DNA of 64,000 nucleotides from Hyperoplus lanceolatus (lineage: Eukaryota > Chordata > Actinopteri > Uranoscopiformes > Ammodytidae): assembly GCA_026929865.2 (NCBI GenBank), contig CM049405.1, positions 25,111,001 to 25,175,000 on the forward strand. The letters run 5' to 3'. The notes below the pieces were generated by a model. It was given only the letters and a program-made list of their open reading frames with translations. It was not told the DNA's origin and searched no databases. The translations under genes and the position numbers were made by a program. Of this stretch, positions 59,831-64,000 are shown piece by piece (positions within the stretch are counted from its first letter, which is position 1; each line of letters opens with the position of its first letter).

Positions 59831-61129
59831 GCAGGGTGAATTGGCCGCACTGAAAAAAAAAAAGTGTATGTGAAGATAGTACTGTAGAATGAAGCACTAT
59901 CAGACAGCCACAGTGCCACAGTTTTACATAAAGCTTCTATCTGATCCTCATAGTAATTGGTGAAAAGGAACAACTGGTCCATGAGGTCACATTGATGTTG
60001 CTTGTCATGGCATCACCCCAATCATCTGCATCTGTATTTCATTTCTTATGGTTGAATGTTCACTAATATTTCACGCCAGGTATTCCTCCTTTGCCCAACG
60101 GTTTTCCAAACACACAGGCCCTCACTGAGTTGTCCACACATCGTCCGCACATCCATTTCTTAGCTCCAAGCCTACTCAAGCTGAGTTAACTAGAATGCCT
60201 AAGTTTGGGGAAAATGTGTTCAGAGGTATACATCATAATAACAATGGCTAGAATAAGGGGACTCCATTATCCACAATGTTAGAGTATCATCACCAGCCAC
60301 TGCTTAATGTCTACCCTGAGATAACAGCTTCCATCATTGAGGCCAATCTGAGTGTTAACGTAGGCAGAAGCAGGGGGACCCAGGCACACACCAACACTAG
60401 TTTATCAACCTTCTAGTCCATGTCAGCGGCCATAACACATGGATGATGCAGTCAGGGATCATATAAAGAAAACCCATATATTTGTCTCTGGTCCCTTATA
60501 TACAGTGATAATGAGATGAGCAGTATTAGGCCTATACCTCTCCAAACCGCTGGCTGACTGTCGTGAGCAGGGGCTTTGGTGTTGTCAATGACTGGCCCTC
60601 GTTCTGAGACCACCCATGGGGCTGTCATGCTACCACCACTCTATCCAGGAATATAGACACGTTTTAATGTCAAGTTTGCCATTAGGAACATGCATTACGC
60701 TCAGCAGGTCACCTGTAATTAGAAAGCCTGCTTCATTTATACTTAGTACTGATTAAGAGTGAATGGACTAACTTAGTTAATATGTCAAAGGGAAACCTTC
60801 CCAATCATAAAAACACCCCCCCACCCCACCCCATATTACTCATAAATTCCTTTGTGAGTTCCCTTACTTTCCCCCATATCTTTTAATCACAAAAATTGAA
60901 TTATCAACCCCTCCCACCAGTGGTTATGAAGTGTCCCATAAAGCGCCTGATTAAGTCGCACAGAACATATTAATATGAGGCATCTTGTTACAATTAACTT
61001 GTCATTTGCAGCTATAGTTCTACAGATTGGCCCTCCTAATGAAAACTGCAGGACCACCTGTAATCCAGACCTTTTTTACTCATTCTGATCAGATCTTAAC
61101 ATGGACACTCCTGGCAAGACTTGAGGTTC

Positions 61130-61430
61130 AATATGAGCAACTGGAGCAGGGTTGGAGGGGTGGGGGAGAAGAGAGAAGCGAAAGGAAATAGTATTGATTG
61201 ACTCTTGGAGGGAGGTTAATCCCTTTACAATCGGCCATGGAGAGAGAGAGAGAGAGCAGCCATATAAAGTGAGGGATCAGTGACAGGGAAGAGGAGGAGA
61301 AATGAGTGAGACGGAGAGAGGGGAGAGGCAGGGAGGAGGGAGGGAGGGATGGATGGATGGATGATGCAAAGAGCTGATTTTGTATTATTTGCTGGAAAGA
61401 ACCCAGCACTGGTTATATTGGCCTTGATGA
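61130..61430. repeat. Second copy of the local purine-rich duplication
   Basis: Contains TTGATTGACTCTTGGAGGGAG, GTTAATCCCT, CGGCCATGGAGAG, GGGATCAGTGACAGG and CAGCACTGG in the same order as 59580-59830, with added GA and GGAT runs. Confidence 0.7.
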
Positions 61431-62235
61431 CACATTATACCGTCAAAGACAGTAATGATCTCTTCTGCTTTGGGCACGTTCATTTATCCACCATCAAAGT
61501 GATTTGATCAGGGTCAGGTGAAAAAAAGATGGATGGAAGAAGGTCATTAATACCTTCTGTTGAGTAGATGTTTTCAATGCTTACGAAATTCCACATCTCT
61601 TGAGTCCATCTCGATGCTCTCTGGACCCCACCACCCTGCTGTTGCATTAATGGCCAGCTGCTGCTCTTCACCATGGAGGATCTTCTGCACTTGAAGCCAT
61701 GGAGATTGTTAGGGGAGGGGGGGTGCCCCTGGAGGTTTCAGCCAGGGATATGGTGGACCGATTAACTGATCTCCAGATTCCACTATTGTCCCACCTGACA
61801 AGACATGCAGCTCCTAGAGGTGTTTGTTCAGTCAGGGCACCAGAAGCATTATCAACACAGTCGTTATTATGGATTTTTTAAAAACTTTGCACGAATGTAG
61901 ACTCTCGCTCAAAGATGAACTGATTTGCTTTTGAAGGTCAAAGGTTACTGCAATATTGTGATGTCAGACTGACCGTTTACCATATTATAGCTTCTCTAGC
62001 TTCTCTAAAGCATGGCCTACCAACACTGTACTATCACTGTTCTGCATTTGTTTGCCCCCCGCAGGCAAATAATCGCAGGTGGTAGTTCTGGTTGGATGAT
62101 GAGTGTTTTGGAATAATTTTTATTGTGCAAATGCCTCTTAACAAACATTGTGAGTCATTGAACAAAATTGTATCTTCGGATCCAGTAAGCCAAGAATTCT
62201 TCTCTTAAGACATACAGACTTGGGGGTCACTTACT

Positions 62236-62236
<1 letters not shown>

Positions 62237-62271
<35 letters not shown>
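62237..62271. repeat. (CA)n microsatellite
   Basis: About 17 CA units. Confidence 0.96.
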
Positions 62272-63210
62272 CGCTCCTATAGAAACCAATTCATGGAGCG
62301 TCTCCTTGCCGGTGGATCTTAAGCCAACGTGCACCATAACGATGCGATAGTGGCACTGCAGGAGGGGGGGGACACCCTGCCGATGCTTTCGCTTCATGCC
62401 TAGGAGGGCCAGGGGTTGGACTTATGGAGCCTTAATGAGGAGGAGCAGGTTAATATTTTAATACTCAGGGCTATTGTTAAGCCATATGTCAGTGTGCTCA
62501 TGGCTGGGCCTCTTTATTCTCTGAACAAGGACTTGGAGATACAAAGAGTATGAGAATATAAAGTGTGGGGGTGATGGAAAGAGACAGACAGAGAAAGTGT
62601 TACAGTAAACCACATCCCTGATGGTTTTTCATACATCATTACAGTGTGTAAGGAAGGAAACCAATCAGGTGGTGTATTGTTCAACAACAGTTTTTACAAG
62701 CACTGAACAACTGATTTACAGGGATCAAAAACAGTGACCCCGATTGTGCCTCCACTCACTACCTCAACAACTACCGAACACAATGTTGACATAGCTATAA
62801 TTATACAGTGCAATATGTTTGTTAAATTGTTCGCCAGTGGGATTGCAGTATATTTTTGTCAGATGCACAAGGTGTTCTACATTAACTTCTGAAGCAATCC
62901 ACTCCTCATGTGGAATGGGCAAAGCGTTTTGAAACAGGGAAAATAAAAGTACGATATGAAAAGAACTCTTGAGTTGAAATGAACATGATAGGATGTTGTG
63001 ATTTTTGGACATTCAGGATGGAGTGTAAGACGATGAGGAGCTTTGGTGATTTGGTACAGACACATGGAACACCTCGGGGAGAGAGGGAAAGAGAGGGGGG
63101 AGGAAAGGCATTGAAAGAAAGGGGAAGGAAAAAAAAACCTTTACATCTGGAAAAGAATCCCAAGCCACCCATCTGTGGCCAAACAGCTGGGGGCCAGACA
63201 GCGTGGATGA

Positions 63211-63879
<669 letters not shown>

Positions 63880-64000
63880 AGAAAAACTTTTTGTATGCCC
63901 AGAAGTTACAGTGATACATTACTAAATAGCTTTCCTTATTATGCTAGGACAAATGTAACTGAAGCCTTGATCAGGGGCAAGTTTTCCCTTTAGTTTACAG

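Overview
The window reads as intergenic or intronic DNA from a teleost fish, probably a spiny-rayed one. It has very dense (CA)n/(GT)n microsatellites, CTAT/CTGT tetranucleotide arrays, TTAA-flanked MITEs, hAT and Tc1 elements, a V-SINE and a class-I-like endogenous retrovirus. The species cannot be named from this. No host protein-coding gene was recognised. Nearly every convincing coding segment belongs to a transposable element, and most other open frames are translated microsatellites or short chance frames.

Layout. 1-5.4 kb: a short hAT-like element with an 8-bp target duplication, then a 5'-truncated LINE (endonuclease plus reverse transcriptase) broken by two single-base frameshifts. 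5.4-13.8 kb: mostly unique sequence with microsatellites and one MITE. 13.87-15.2 kb: a decayed Ty3/Gypsy pol. 15.4-16.8 kb: two copies of a small MITE. 17.77-19.04 kb: a TTAA-flanked piggyBac-type relic that keeps the cysteine-rich C-terminus of its transposase on the minus strand. 19.47-26.95 kb: an endogenous retrovirus with two 634-bp LTRs that I read as identical, a tRNA-Trp-type primer site, a near-complete gag with one frameshift, and only scraps of integrase and env. It sits inside an older MITE. 27-36.7 kb: microsatellite-rich unique DNA with two MITEs.

36.8-42.4 kb is a nest of transposons. A repeat of about 5.6 kb contains a TTAA-flanked element. That holds a hAT with an 8-bp duplication, which in turn holds a second hAT and, separately, a Tc1-like element that is an almost symmetrical palindrome (two 736-bp arms around a 161-bp centre). 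42.4-64 kb: unique DNA with a further hAT (49.1-49.8 kb), a LINE scrap, a V-SINE (51.04 kb), two copies of a TTAA MITE family, a weak candidate exon (54.32 kb), a locally duplicated purine-rich block (59.6 and 61.1 kb) and more microsatellites.

The elements do not form a pathway. The window records successive waves of transposition. The retrovirus is the youngest event by its matching LTRs. Because its pol and env are gone, it was probably copied with proteins supplied by a complete relative.
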